A program made the position numbers and the translations under genes. This document shows positions 14,624 to 21,258 of a stretch of DNA of 31,961 nt, one piece after another. The notes under the pieces are model-generated. The model did no database searches. It was not told the origin of the DNA and saw only the letters and a program-made list of their open reading frames with translations. The DNA is taken from contig JBAZKK010000010.1 in the NCBI GenBank assembly GCA_041650795.1, forward strand, positions 1-31,961. The letters are read 5' to 3'. The DNA comes from JBAZKK01 sp041650795 (GTDB lineage: Bacteria > Omnitrophota > Gorgyraeia > Gygaellales > Profunditerraquicolaceae). Position 1 is the stretch's first letter. The number at the start of each line of letters is the position of its first letter.

Positions 14624-16235
14624 CGTAGTTTAGTTCTTCTTTGGCTATCAGTTCCTTTGCCAGGCGTTCGAGGATGGCGTCTTCTTTATGCAAAAGTTCT
14701 TCAACCTCTCTGAGGCAGGTATTAAGTATATCCTGCACGTCTATGTCAAGGCGGTTTCTGGTGGACTCCGAAACAAATTCAGCATTATTGAAGACGTGGA
14801 AATTACCGATAACCCCGGATTTGCCCATCCCCCAGCGCCAGACCATGTTGTGGGCGATGTAGAGCGCTTTCTTGAAGTCCGAATCTACCCCGGCAGTAGT
14901 GGTGCCGAGCTTCAGCCTTTCGGCTGCGTAGGAACCCAGGCAGGTTTTAATCTCGCCGAGGAGTTTTTGCCTGTCTGGTATAAAGATTTCCTCTTTTTCC
15001 GGGGTCCAGGTTGCCCCTCCGGTATAGCCGCGGGGGGTAATAGTTACTTTGAAGACATCCTGGGTTGGCACGAGCAGGTAAGTGACAATGGCGTGGCCGG
15101 CTTCGTGATAGGCAGCCTGGAGTTTTTCTTCCTGGCGTACCTTGATGCGGCGCTTGATGCCGAGAGAAATTCTTTCGCGGGCATCGTCAATCTCTTTCAT
15201 GGAGATGAGGTTTTTCTTGCGGCGCACGGCTATTAATGCGGATTCGCGCACGATATTGGCGATATCAGCCGGGCTGTTTCCGACGGTGATACGGGCAAGC
15301 CGGTCGGTCTTTACGCTTGCCTGGTCGTATTTGACCTCTTTGAGGTAATATTCGAATAATTTCTGGCGGTCTTCGAGGCTGGGTTTATCTACGTAAATCT
15401 TGCGGTCAAACCTGCCCGGCCTAAGCAGCGCTATGTCTAAATAATTTTCCGGGGCGTTGGTGGCTCCTATAATGACGACGTTGGTGTCTTTTTCCTTTAA
15501 GCCGTCCATCTCCACCAGTAGCTGGTTTAAGGTCTGGTTGTGCTCGGTGGTCCCTCCTCCGCCGGTTTCTATCCCGCGCCTGGCTCCCAGGGCGTCGAGC
15601 TCGTCAATAAAGATGATGCATCCGCCTTCAATCTCAGCCAGTTCGCGCGCGCTCTTAAAGAGGTTGCGGATCCTTCCCGCGCCTACGCCTACGAACATCT
15701 CCACGAATTCCGAGCCAGACATAGAAATAAAAGGCATCCCGGCTTCAGTGGCGATGGCCTTGGCAAGATAGGTCTTTCCGCATCCCGGAGGCCCCAGCAT
15801 CAGTAGGCCCCGCAGGATCCTTCCTCCGATGCGCTGCAGTTCGGCACGGTCCCTGATGAGGTTGACTACTTCCAGGGCTTCTTCCTTGGCCTCATCCATT
15901 CCTATGACGTCGCTCCAGTGGATACCGACGTCCTTTCCGGAGACCGATTTTTTATTGCTGTGTGTGAATTGCTGCCCCCCCTTTTTGAACTGCATCCAGT
16001 AGAGCATAAAAACGAACATCGTAGTCTGGATTGCCCCTACGATGACCCAGATAAAGATTTGCAGCGGATACATCGCCAGTTGGGACTGCCGCACGTAGGA
16101 TTCTGCCTCAAACCATGCCTTGATGCCTTTGACCAGCAGGATGACGAGTAGGATTAAGGCAATGCTGGCAATGGCCCACAGGAGCATCCTCAGCCAATAC
16201 AATCTGAAAAATCTCTTGGTTTTCTTCCAATTCAT
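14577..16235 (-). CDS. ftsH: FtsH-type membrane AAA+ zinc metalloprotease
   Basis: This membrane-anchored protease degrades membrane and regulatory proteins. I chose the ATG at 16235 (552 residues) because AAGGA lies 9 bases before it; a TTG at 16244 has no spacing to that site. Two helices (about 17-40 and 58-80) flank a periplasmic part of only about 20 residues, much shorter than in E. coli FtsH. The AAA domain has Walker A GPPGCGKT (148-155), Walker B IIFIDELDAL (from 207), pore FVGVGAGR, and an arginine finger in LLRPGRFDR. The protease part has HEAGH (377-381) with an Asp ligand in GVDSDF (about 451-453). GVGAGR replaces the usual GVGASR. It could be a second, specialised FtsH. It is expressed divergently from enolase. 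Confidence 0.9.
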   Translation of the reverse strand: MNWKKTKRFFRLYWLRMLLWAIASIALILLVILLVKGIKAWFEAESYVRQSQLAMYPLQIFIWVIVGAIQTTMFVFMLYWMQFKKGGQQFTHSNKKSVSGKDVGIHWSDVIGMDEAKEEALEVVNLIRDRAELQRIGGRILRGLLMLGPPGCGKTYLAKAIATEAGMPFISMSGSEFVEMFVGVGAGRIRNLFKSARELAEIEGGCIIFIDELDALGARRGIETGGGGTTEHNQTLNQLLVEMDGLKEKDTNVVIIGATNAPENYLDIALLRPGRFDRKIYVDKPSLEDRQKLFEYYLKEVKYDQASVKTDRLARITVGNSPADIANIVRESALIAVRRKKNLISMKEIDDARERISLGIKRRIKVRQEEKLQAAYHEAGHAIVTYLLVPTQDVFKVTITPRGYTGGATWTPEKEEIFIPDRQKLLGEIKTCLGSYAAERLKLGTTTAGVDSDFKKALYIAHNMVWRWGMGKSGVIGNFHVFNNAEFVSESTRNRLDIDVQDILNTCLREVEELLHKEDAILERLAKELIAKEELNYDEIEAIFKEFGKNRP

Positions 16236-16267
16236 CTGAATCAATCCTTATGTTATTGATGCAATTT

Positions 16268-16296
16268 AAGATAGCATATGGGCCAATTTTAGTCAA
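16268..16296 (-). promoter_or_regulatory. Promoter of the ftsH-like gene
   Basis: Read on the minus strand, TTGACT (16296-16291) and TATCTT (16273-16268) are separated by 17 bases, about 33 bases before the chosen ATG. Confidence 0.65.
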
Positions 16297-16311
16297 ACCT
16301 TATTTTCAAAC

Positions 16312-16393
16312 AGAAACGCTTTCCAAGCTAATCGGGAAACTGTTTCCGCTTTAAGCAGGAAAGTGTTTCTGTTTTGGGAGGGAAACTGTTTCC
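16312..16393. repeat. Array 3 of 23-bp phased palindromes (four units)
   Basis: Four copies of GGAAA-N3-TTTCC (two perfect GGAAACTGTTTCC) are centred at 16318, 16341, 16364 and 16387, an exact 23-base period. The first 42 bases match array 1 with about two differences. The array fills the space between the divergent promoters of the ftsH-like gene and enolase. Confidence 0.88.
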
Positions 16394-16410
16394 GGGGGCG
16401 TAAGTTGTGC

Positions 16411-16438
16411 TTGACGTAAGGGGAAGGGTATGTATAAT
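16411..16438 (+). promoter_or_regulatory. Promoter of eno
   Basis: TTGACG (16411-16416) and TATAAT (16433-16438) are separated by 16 bases. The leader of about 50 bases ends in the AAGGAGAG ribosome site of enolase. The palindrome array ends 17 bases upstream of the -35 box. Confidence 0.75.
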
Positions 16439-16493
16439 ATAATCCTCACGCCACAACGCCTCTTATTACAACTTAAAATAAGGAGAGTCAGGC

Positions 16494-17765
16494 ATGGCAA
16501 AGATTAAAAAGGTTTTAGCGAGAGAGATACTTGATTCGCGCGGCAATCCTACGGTTGAGGCAGACGTCATTTTAGATAACGGTGTACTCGCTAGGGCGGC
16601 GGTGCCTTCGGGGGCATCTACCGGAGACAATGAAGCCCTGGAATTGCGTGACGGCGACAAGAAAAGATACCTCGGCAAAGGGGTAACCCAGGCTGTGGGC
16701 AATATCAATAACGTTATCTTCCCGAAAATCAAAGGCAAGCAGCCGGATTTTCATAAATTAGACGAGATCATGATGGAGACTGACGGCACCGAGAATAAAT
16801 CCAGGCTCGGGGCCAATGCTATCCTGGCGGTTTCGATGGCGGCTGCCAAGGCTGCCGCGCTCTCCAGGAAGCAGCCGCTTTATAAATTTCTCGGAGGGGA
16901 TAAGGCCAAGATCCTGCCGGTGCCTTTGATGAATATCCTAAACGGCGGGATGCACGCTGACAATAATCTTGATATCCAGGAGTTCATGATTATGCCCATC
17001 GGTGCTCCTACCTTCAAGGAAGCGCTGCGGTACGCGGCGGAAGTTTTTCATAACCTGAAATCCATCCTGAAATCCAAGGGATTGGTTACTTCCGTAGGTG
17101 ATGAGGGTGGGTTTGCCCCCAGTCTCGGCTCTAACGAAGAGGCCCTGGAGTTGATTATTGAGGCTATCGAGCGCGCAGGTTACAAGCCCGGCAAAGACGT
17201 AAGCCTCGCCTTGGACTGCGCTGCCAGCTCTTTTTATAAAGAAGGCAGCTACAGTTTTGAGAAATCCCAGAAGAAATCCGCTGATCTCATTCAGCTCTAT
17301 GCGAGTTGGATATCAAGGTATCCGGTAATCTCGATTGAAGACGGCCTTTCCGAGCATGATTGGGAAGGCTGGAAGGAGATGACCGCGGAGCTCGGCAGCA
17401 GGCTTCAGTTGGTGGGGGATGATATCTTCGTTACGAATCCGGAGATTTTTAAAAAAGGTGTTGCGCAACGGATAGCCAATGCTATACTAGTAAAGGTCAA
17501 TCAGATAGGTTCGCTCTCCGAGACCCTTGAGGTTATCGGAATAGCCCGCAGGAATAAATATGCGGCTGTCATTTCGCACCGTTCCGGAGAAACCGAGGAT
17601 ACCACTATTGCCCATCTGGCGGTTGCCAGCGGAGTCGGACAGATTAAGACCGGTTCCCTATCCCGCACCGACAGGATATGCAAATATAATGAGCTCCTGC
17701 GCATAGAGGAAGAGTTAGGCAGGAAGGCGGTATATGCGGGAGGGCTCTGGAAGTCCCGCGGATGA
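16494..17765 (+). CDS. eno: Enolase (phosphopyruvate hydratase)
   Basis: Enolase converts 2-phosphoglycerate to phosphoenolpyruvate in glycolysis. The 423-residue sequence has full family features. REILDSRGNPTVEADV starts the N-terminal domain, and GANAILAVSMA and the loop EFMIMPIGA follow. The metal-binding acidic residues lie in SIEDGLSEHDW and VGDDIFVTNP. The catalytic lysine is in ILVKVNQIGSLSET, and the active-site signature SHRSGETED is present. Length is normal. An AAGGAGAG ribosome site precedes the ATG. The stop overlaps the next gene by ATGA. This is a housekeeping gene that anchors the locus to the chromosome. Confidence 0.97.
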   Translation: MAKIKKVLAREILDSRGNPTVEADVILDNGVLARAAVPSGASTGDNEALELRDGDKKRYLGKGVTQAVGNINNVIFPKIKGKQPDFHKLDEIMMETDGTENKSRLGANAILAVSMAAAKAAALSRKQPLYKFLGGDKAKILPVPLMNILNGGMHADNNLDIQEFMIMPIGAPTFKEALRYAAEVFHNLKSILKSKGLVTSVGDEGGFAPSLGSNEEALELIIEAIERAGYKPGKDVSLALDCAASSFYKEGSYSFEKSQKKSADLIQLYASWISRYPVISIEDGLSEHDWEGWKEMTAELGSRLQLVGDDIFVTNPEIFKKGVAQRIANAILVKVNQIGSLSETLEVIGIARRNKYAAVISHRSGETEDTTIAHLAVASGVGQIKTGSLSRTDRICKYNELLRIEEELGRKAVYAGGLWKSRG

Positions 17766-18034
17766 TACTCAGGAAGGCATTGTGGCTTTTTGGGATTGCG
17801 GTTCTGCTTTTGATTTTGTTCCTACCAGGCTATGCCAGGCTTAATCAGCTAAAAGAGAAGAACCGCGACCTTGAGACCAATATCCGTAAATTAAAGATTG
17901 AGAATTCGCTCCTGAACCAGGAGCTGAAAAGAGTAGAGAATGATCCCTTATACCAGGAAAAGATTGCCCGCGACAAGATGGGTATCGTGCGCAAGGGGGA
18001 AATCCCGGTAAAGATAATTCCGGAAAACCAGTAG
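17762..18034 (+). CDS. FtsB/DivIC-family septum formation protein
   Basis: This 90-residue bitopic protein has a short N-terminus, one helix (about 4-23), then a coiled coil of about 40 residues (QLKEKNRDLETNIRKLKIEN). The end, ENDPLYQEKIARDKMGIVRKGEI, is the standard FtsB/DivIC tail in which the coiled coil gives way to an E-x-IAR-x-K-[LM]G segment. Such proteins link FtsL and FtsQ in the divisome. Coupling to enolase by an ATGA overlap is a common arrangement (eno-ftsB) across bacteria and supports the assignment. Confidence 0.9.
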   Translation: MILRKALWLFGIAVLLLILFLPGYARLNQLKEKNRDLETNIRKLKIENSLLNQELKRVENDPLYQEKIARDKMGIVRKGEIPVKIIPENQ

Positions 18035-18040
18035 CCCGGG

Positions 18041-18049
18041 AAGTATAAG
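18041..18049. repeat. 9-bp direct repeat, left copy (AAGTATAAG)
   Basis: AAGTATAAG recurs at 18138-18146. The two copies bracket the hairpin element B and could be a target-site duplication from its insertion. A 9-base match is short enough to arise by chance. Confidence 0.5.
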
Positions 18050-18053
18050 TTTT

Positions 18054-18136
18054 GGGGTGACAGCGAGCCGCCGAAGGCGGTGAGCGCCAGAGGGGTTGAG
18101 CCCTTGTGGGGAGCAGAGCGCCGATATAACGCGAGT
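18054..18136. repeat. Hairpin-rich repeat element, copy B
   Basis: This relative of copy A (6874-6949) has the shared blocks GTGACAG, CGCCAGAGGGG, GAGCCC and TGGGGAGC. It forms stems CCGCC-GAA-GGCGG and AGGG-G-TTG-A-GCCCT. It fills the gap between the ftsB-like gene and the initiator tRNA. No open reading frame in it looks real. Confidence 0.7.
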
Positions 18137-18137
18137 T

Positions 18138-18146
18138 AAGTATAAG
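18138..18146. repeat. 9-bp direct repeat, right copy (AAGTATAAG)
   Basis: This is the second copy of the direct repeat that flanks hairpin element B. Confidence 0.5.
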
Positions 18147-18208
18147 ATACAACGATAACCGTTAATTGTTTACCAAAAACCATAGAATCAGCAACAGCGA
18201 AGCGACTT

Positions 18209-18285
<77 letters not shown>

Positions 18286-18290
18286 GATTA

Positions 18291-18320
18291 AAAAGGCAGC
18301 CCATGCATGGGCTGCCTTTT
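18291..18320 (+). terminator. Rho-independent terminator after tRNA-fMet
   Basis: This perfect 30-base palindrome (arms AAAAGGCAGCCCATG and its complement) runs into TTTTCTTTT. It is a strong intrinsic terminator five bases after the tRNA CCA end, and it isolates the tetR region. Confidence 0.93.
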
Positions 18321-18371
18321 CTTTTAGGCAGATTAAAAATTGCAATAAACGCAATCAAGACAAAAAATATC

Positions 18372-18400
18372 TTGCAAAATCATTAAATGAATGTTATATT
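18372..18400 (+). promoter_or_regulatory. Promoter of the tetR-family gene
   Basis: TTGCAA (18372-18377) and TATATT (18395-18400) are 17 bases apart. The region is closely similar to the promoter at 19112-19140, which suggests that both respond to the same regulator. Confidence 0.75.
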
Positions 18401-18407
18401 TTATTTA

Positions 18408-18421
18408 TGAACATTTGTTCA
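18408..18421. promoter_or_regulatory. Predicted TetR operator 1
   Basis: The palindrome TGAACA-TT-TGTTCA lies just after the -10 box, over the expected transcript start. It matches the operator at 19147-19162, so the regulator probably represses its own gene here. Confidence 0.75.
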
Positions 18422-18449
18422 AGGATTAGATAAAATTACAGAGGATGAA

Positions 18450-19061
18450 ATGGCCGTATTAAACAGGAAGGAAAGAGACAGGCAATTACGCAGGTCAGAT
18501 ATCTTGAAAGCGGCAGAGCACTTGTTTGCCTTGAAAGGGTATCATAAGGCGACGATAAGGGATATCGCCAAGGAAGCCCAATATGCTACCGGTACGGTTT
18601 ATCTGCATTTTAAGGATAAAGATGAACTCTATTTTGCCCTGCTTGAAGAAAAGATGAAATGCCTATTATCCATAATCAAAGAAAAAATAGGACAAGTTAA
18701 AGACGCCAAGACAAAGCTGGAGATTTTTATAAAGGAAGGTTTAGTTTTCTTTGAGAAAAACCAGGACTTTCTCCAGATATTTGTTTCAGAGGGAAACGAA
18801 TTATACGCGGAAAGGGAATTTTTAAAATCCAGCATCGGAGTAAAAATGCAGGAGTATATAACAAGCGTACTCAAAGAGGCGCAAGGGCAGGGGGTTATCA
18901 ATAGGGGGTTTGACCTGGGGCAAGTCTGTGATGTGTTTATTGCTATATTTAAAACGGTTAGTCTTAAATGGCTGCAAGAAAAGGATGGGAAGCGCGAGAA
19001 TTTAGTCAGCCTATCCGATATAATCCTTAAATTATTTCTAAGCGGCGTTGCGAATAAATAA
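18450..19061 (+). CDS. TetR/AcrR-family transcriptional repressor
   Basis: This 203-residue regulator has an N-terminal TetR DNA-binding domain (about 10-57). Helix 1 is ILKAAEHLFALKGYHKATI, then IRDIAKEAQYATGTVYLHFKDKDELY, the conserved turn and recognition helix. The C-terminal ligand domain has no recognisable signature and would sense an unknown small molecule. It sits upstream of the TolC/adaptor/RND operon in the same direction, with its own promoter. Matching palindromes in both promoters indicate that it represses itself and the pump operon until an inducer binds. Confidence 0.93.
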   Translation: MAVLNRKERDRQLRRSDILKAAEHLFALKGYHKATIRDIAKEAQYATGTVYLHFKDKDELYFALLEEKMKCLLSIIKEKIGQVKDAKTKLEIFIKEGLVFFEKNQDFLQIFVSEGNELYAEREFLKSSIGVKMQEYITSVLKEAQGQGVINRGFDLGQVCDVFIAIFKTVSLKWLQEKDGKRENLVSLSDIILKLFLSGVANK

Positions 19062-19111
19062 TACCTTCTTTTAACTATCCCTGCCGCAGCGATTCCTTAC
19101 TAAAAAACATC

Positions 19112-19140
19112 TTGACAAAAATCAGTATGAATGGTATATT
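19112..19140 (+). promoter_or_regulatory. Promoter of the TolC/adaptor/RND operon
   Basis: A consensus TTGACA (19112-19117) and TATATT (19135-19140) are separated by an ideal 17 bases. This is stronger than the tetR promoter by its -35 box, and it is directly followed by the operator. Confidence 0.85.
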
Positions 19141-19146
19141 TTAATT

Positions 19147-19162
19147 GTGAACAATTGTTCAC
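19147..19162. promoter_or_regulatory. Predicted TetR operator 2
   Basis: The perfect 16-bp palindrome GTGAACAATTGTTCAC overlaps the expected transcription start of the pump operon. It shares both half-sites (TGAACA/TGTTCA) with operator 1. Confidence 0.82.
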
Positions 19163-19232
19163 ATAATGATATAATGTTCATAATGTTTTAAACGGCAATC
19201 TTTTGATATGGGACCAGAATGCAGGGGTAATA

Positions 19233-20567
19233 ATGAGAAAACCGGCATTATCCATTATAAGTTTAGGTATTATAGCGGTGTTCGCCTTTAATATTTTTTT
19301 AACAGGGGAACTCCTGGCAAACCCTATTTTAAAGATAGGCCTTAATGATACCATCAGGATGGCCCTTGATACCAGCGAAGAATTAAAAATAAAGGAGAGC
19401 CAGGTCAATAAAAGCGAAGGCGCCTATATGGAAGCGCGCGCCGGTTTGCTGCCCCATATAAATGCGGAATCCACCTTTCTTTATAATATAGACTATCCTG
19501 ATTCAATGGAATTGGGAGATTACAACACTATATCAGGCATAACTGCCTCGCAGGTTATCTGGTCTTTTGGCAAGGTTATGCATGCGGTTGACGCCGCAAA
19601 GAAGGCAGTTGAGGCGAGCAGGTTTAACAAGGAGGCAGGAAAACAGGAAATTATTTACGCCGCAAAGTTGAGTTATTACAGCAACTTACTTGCTAAAAAC
19701 GCCTTAGCGATAACTGAAAAGTCATACCAGAACGCGCTTGATAATAAAAAACTGTTAGGGCAGCGTTCCTACGGAGGCCGTAGCCCTAAGTATGAAATCC
19801 TTAGGATGGATACTGAAGTAGCGGCGCGGGTCCCTACAGTCAATGAGGCCAGGGCCCAGTTAGGCATGGCAACGGAGACCTTGAAGAGGGTTATCGGCAC
19901 GGATTCCTCCTCTGAAATTGAGCTTATGGATGATTTTAAAGAATACTATAATAAACTTGATTATGAGCTGCTTGTGACTGCGATGTATGAATACGAGCCG
20001 TCTTTAAAAAGCCTTGCCAAATACATGGAGTCGGCCGAGGCAACGGTAAAGAGTAAAAACGCAAGTTTTCTGCCGACTGTTTCGGGGTTTACTTCCTGGG
20101 ATTACCTGGGCGCTCCGAGCGACTCAATGCTTAATGGCAATGAGTCCGGCAGCTATGCCTTCGCCGGTCTTAAGGTAAGTATGCCGATATGGGAAGGCGG
20201 CGAAAAGCAGGCGCAGCTGAGGCAGGCCCGCATGGATAAAGAAATAGCAATACTGCAAAGAAAGCAGGCTGAAAAAGACCTGCTCCTGGCCCTGAAGAAG
20301 GCCTCTTTGGAATACCGGCAATACACGGATAACTTAAAGGCAAATATTGAAGCCGTAATGCTGGCAGAAGAGTCTTTTCAACAGACCCAGGAAATGTTCG
20401 CCTCCGGCCAGGTAACCCTGACAGATTTAAACGATGCCGAGCTTCTTTTGACCAACCAGAGGCTTAATAAGGAGATGACCTTGTTTAATATTAACGTCAC
20501 GTTGGCGAAAATAGAAAAACTGATCGCGGGGCATTACGATGAAAAAAATACAAATAAAAAGTCTTAA
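19233..20567 (+). CDS. TolC-family outer-membrane efflux protein
   Basis: This outer-membrane channel subunit has 444 residues from the ATG at 19233. An AGGGG site precedes that ATG, and the in-frame TTG at 19203 would bury the signal peptide. The signal peptide ends at about LLA-NP (29/30). The mature protein shows the two TolC repeats: long alpha-helical coiled coils (KIKESQVNKSEGAYMEARAG and VKSKNASFLPTVSGF regions) alternating with short beta segments such as GLKVSMPIWEGG. The C-terminal helix contains the usual ASGQVTLTDLNDAELLL. It would trimerise to form the exit duct for the RND pump encoded two genes downstream. It overlaps the adaptor gene by 29 bases. Confidence 0.92.
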   Translation: MRKPALSIISLGIIAVFAFNIFLTGELLANPILKIGLNDTIRMALDTSEELKIKESQVNKSEGAYMEARAGLLPHINAESTFLYNIDYPDSMELGDYNTISGITASQVIWSFGKVMHAVDAAKKAVEASRFNKEAGKQEIIYAAKLSYYSNLLAKNALAITEKSYQNALDNKKLLGQRSYGGRSPKYEILRMDTEVAARVPTVNEARAQLGMATETLKRVIGTDSSSEIELMDDFKEYYNKLDYELLVTAMYEYEPSLKSLAKYMESAEATVKSKNASFLPTVSGFTSWDYLGAPSDSMLNGNESGSYAFAGLKVSMPIWEGGEKQAQLRQARMDKEIAILQRKQAEKDLLLALKKASLEYRQYTDNLKANIEAVMLAEESFQQTQEMFASGQVTLTDLNDAELLLTNQRLNKEMTLFNINVTLAKIEKLIAGHYDEKNTNKKS

Positions 20568-21258
20568 TTTCAAGGCGCAGATATATGCGGCAGTAATACT
20601 AGCCGTTATCCTTTTTGTGTTCATGACCGTCAGGTCGGTGGATATCAGGCGTAACCGCCAGATAATTAGTTTTGTTTCCGAATGGAGCCAGGATGGCAAG
20701 CCGGTAACAGTTAAGGAAATAAAGGCAGCCGATGTCCCGGTCTATACTAAATTTACGGTTGTAGTTGCGCCGGATAAGACAGGGCAAGGTTTTGTGACTG
20801 CGGATATCAAGGATAAGCTTAAGGTGGACCAGGAGGTTTATTTAACTGATGGCGGTTCCCCTTGCGGAAGGATATCGAGGTTGGGCAAAACCTTAGATGT
20901 TGATACCGGGATGTTTGTGGTAGAAGTAAGGTTTGACAATCCTGTTACGGCTGCCGGTTCAATGCTGGTAGTTTTTGCACAGACCCAGACCTTGCGCCAG
21001 GCGCTGGTAGTGCCTAACAGCATCCTGGATGTGTCAGGAGACAATTATTATCTCTGGAGAATAGAAGACGGGAAGGCGCAGAAAACCCAGGTCAAAGTCG
21101 GCCTGCGTAACGGCTACGGGACAGTTATCAGCGAAGGTATCCAATCCGGGGATTTGATAGTCTTCAGTGGTCAAAGCGCGTTGAAAGAGAGTGACAAGAT
21201 CGATATTCTTAAAGATGCGGTTTCCTTACAGGCAGGCGGCGAGGTAAATGCAAAATGA
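20539..21258 (+). CDS. Truncated HlyD/RND membrane-fusion (adaptor) protein
   Basis: Adaptors normally bridge an RND pump and TolC and have about 350-400 residues: anchor, alpha-hairpin, lipoyl, beta-barrel and membrane-proximal domains. This one has 239. It has an N-terminal anchor helix (about 16-32), a short linker, then a segment like the beta-barrel domain (LGKTLDVDTGMFVVEVRFDNP, about 113-135). A membrane-proximal domain follows (LVVPNSILDVSGDNYYLWRIEDGKAQKTQVKVG and GIQSGDLIVFSGQSALKESDKI). I see neither the lipoyl halves nor the coiled-coil hairpin. The reading frame is open and tightly coupled on both sides, so this looks like a shortened functional protein rather than a decayed gene. 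Confidence 0.75.
   Translation: MKKIQIKSLNFKAQIYAAVILAVILFVFMTVRSVDIRRNRQIISFVSEWSQDGKPVTVKEIKAADVPVYTKFTVVVAPDKTGQGFVTADIKDKLKVDQEVYLTDGGSPCGRISRLGKTLDVDTGMFVVEVRFDNPVTAAGSMLVVFAQTQTLRQALVVPNSILDVSGDNYYLWRIEDGKAQKTQVKVGLRNGYGTVISEGIQSGDLIVFSGQSALKESDKIDILKDAVSLQAGGEVNAK

Noticed and set aside
14688..15236. Plus-strand frame of 182 codons
   Set aside because: It is antisense to the protease domain of the ftsH-like gene, which carries all catalytic motifs in the other frame.
16312..16393. CRISPR-like array
   Set aside because: The period is only 23 bases, spacers of about 10 bases are themselves similar, and no cas gene is present. It is a tandem palindrome array.
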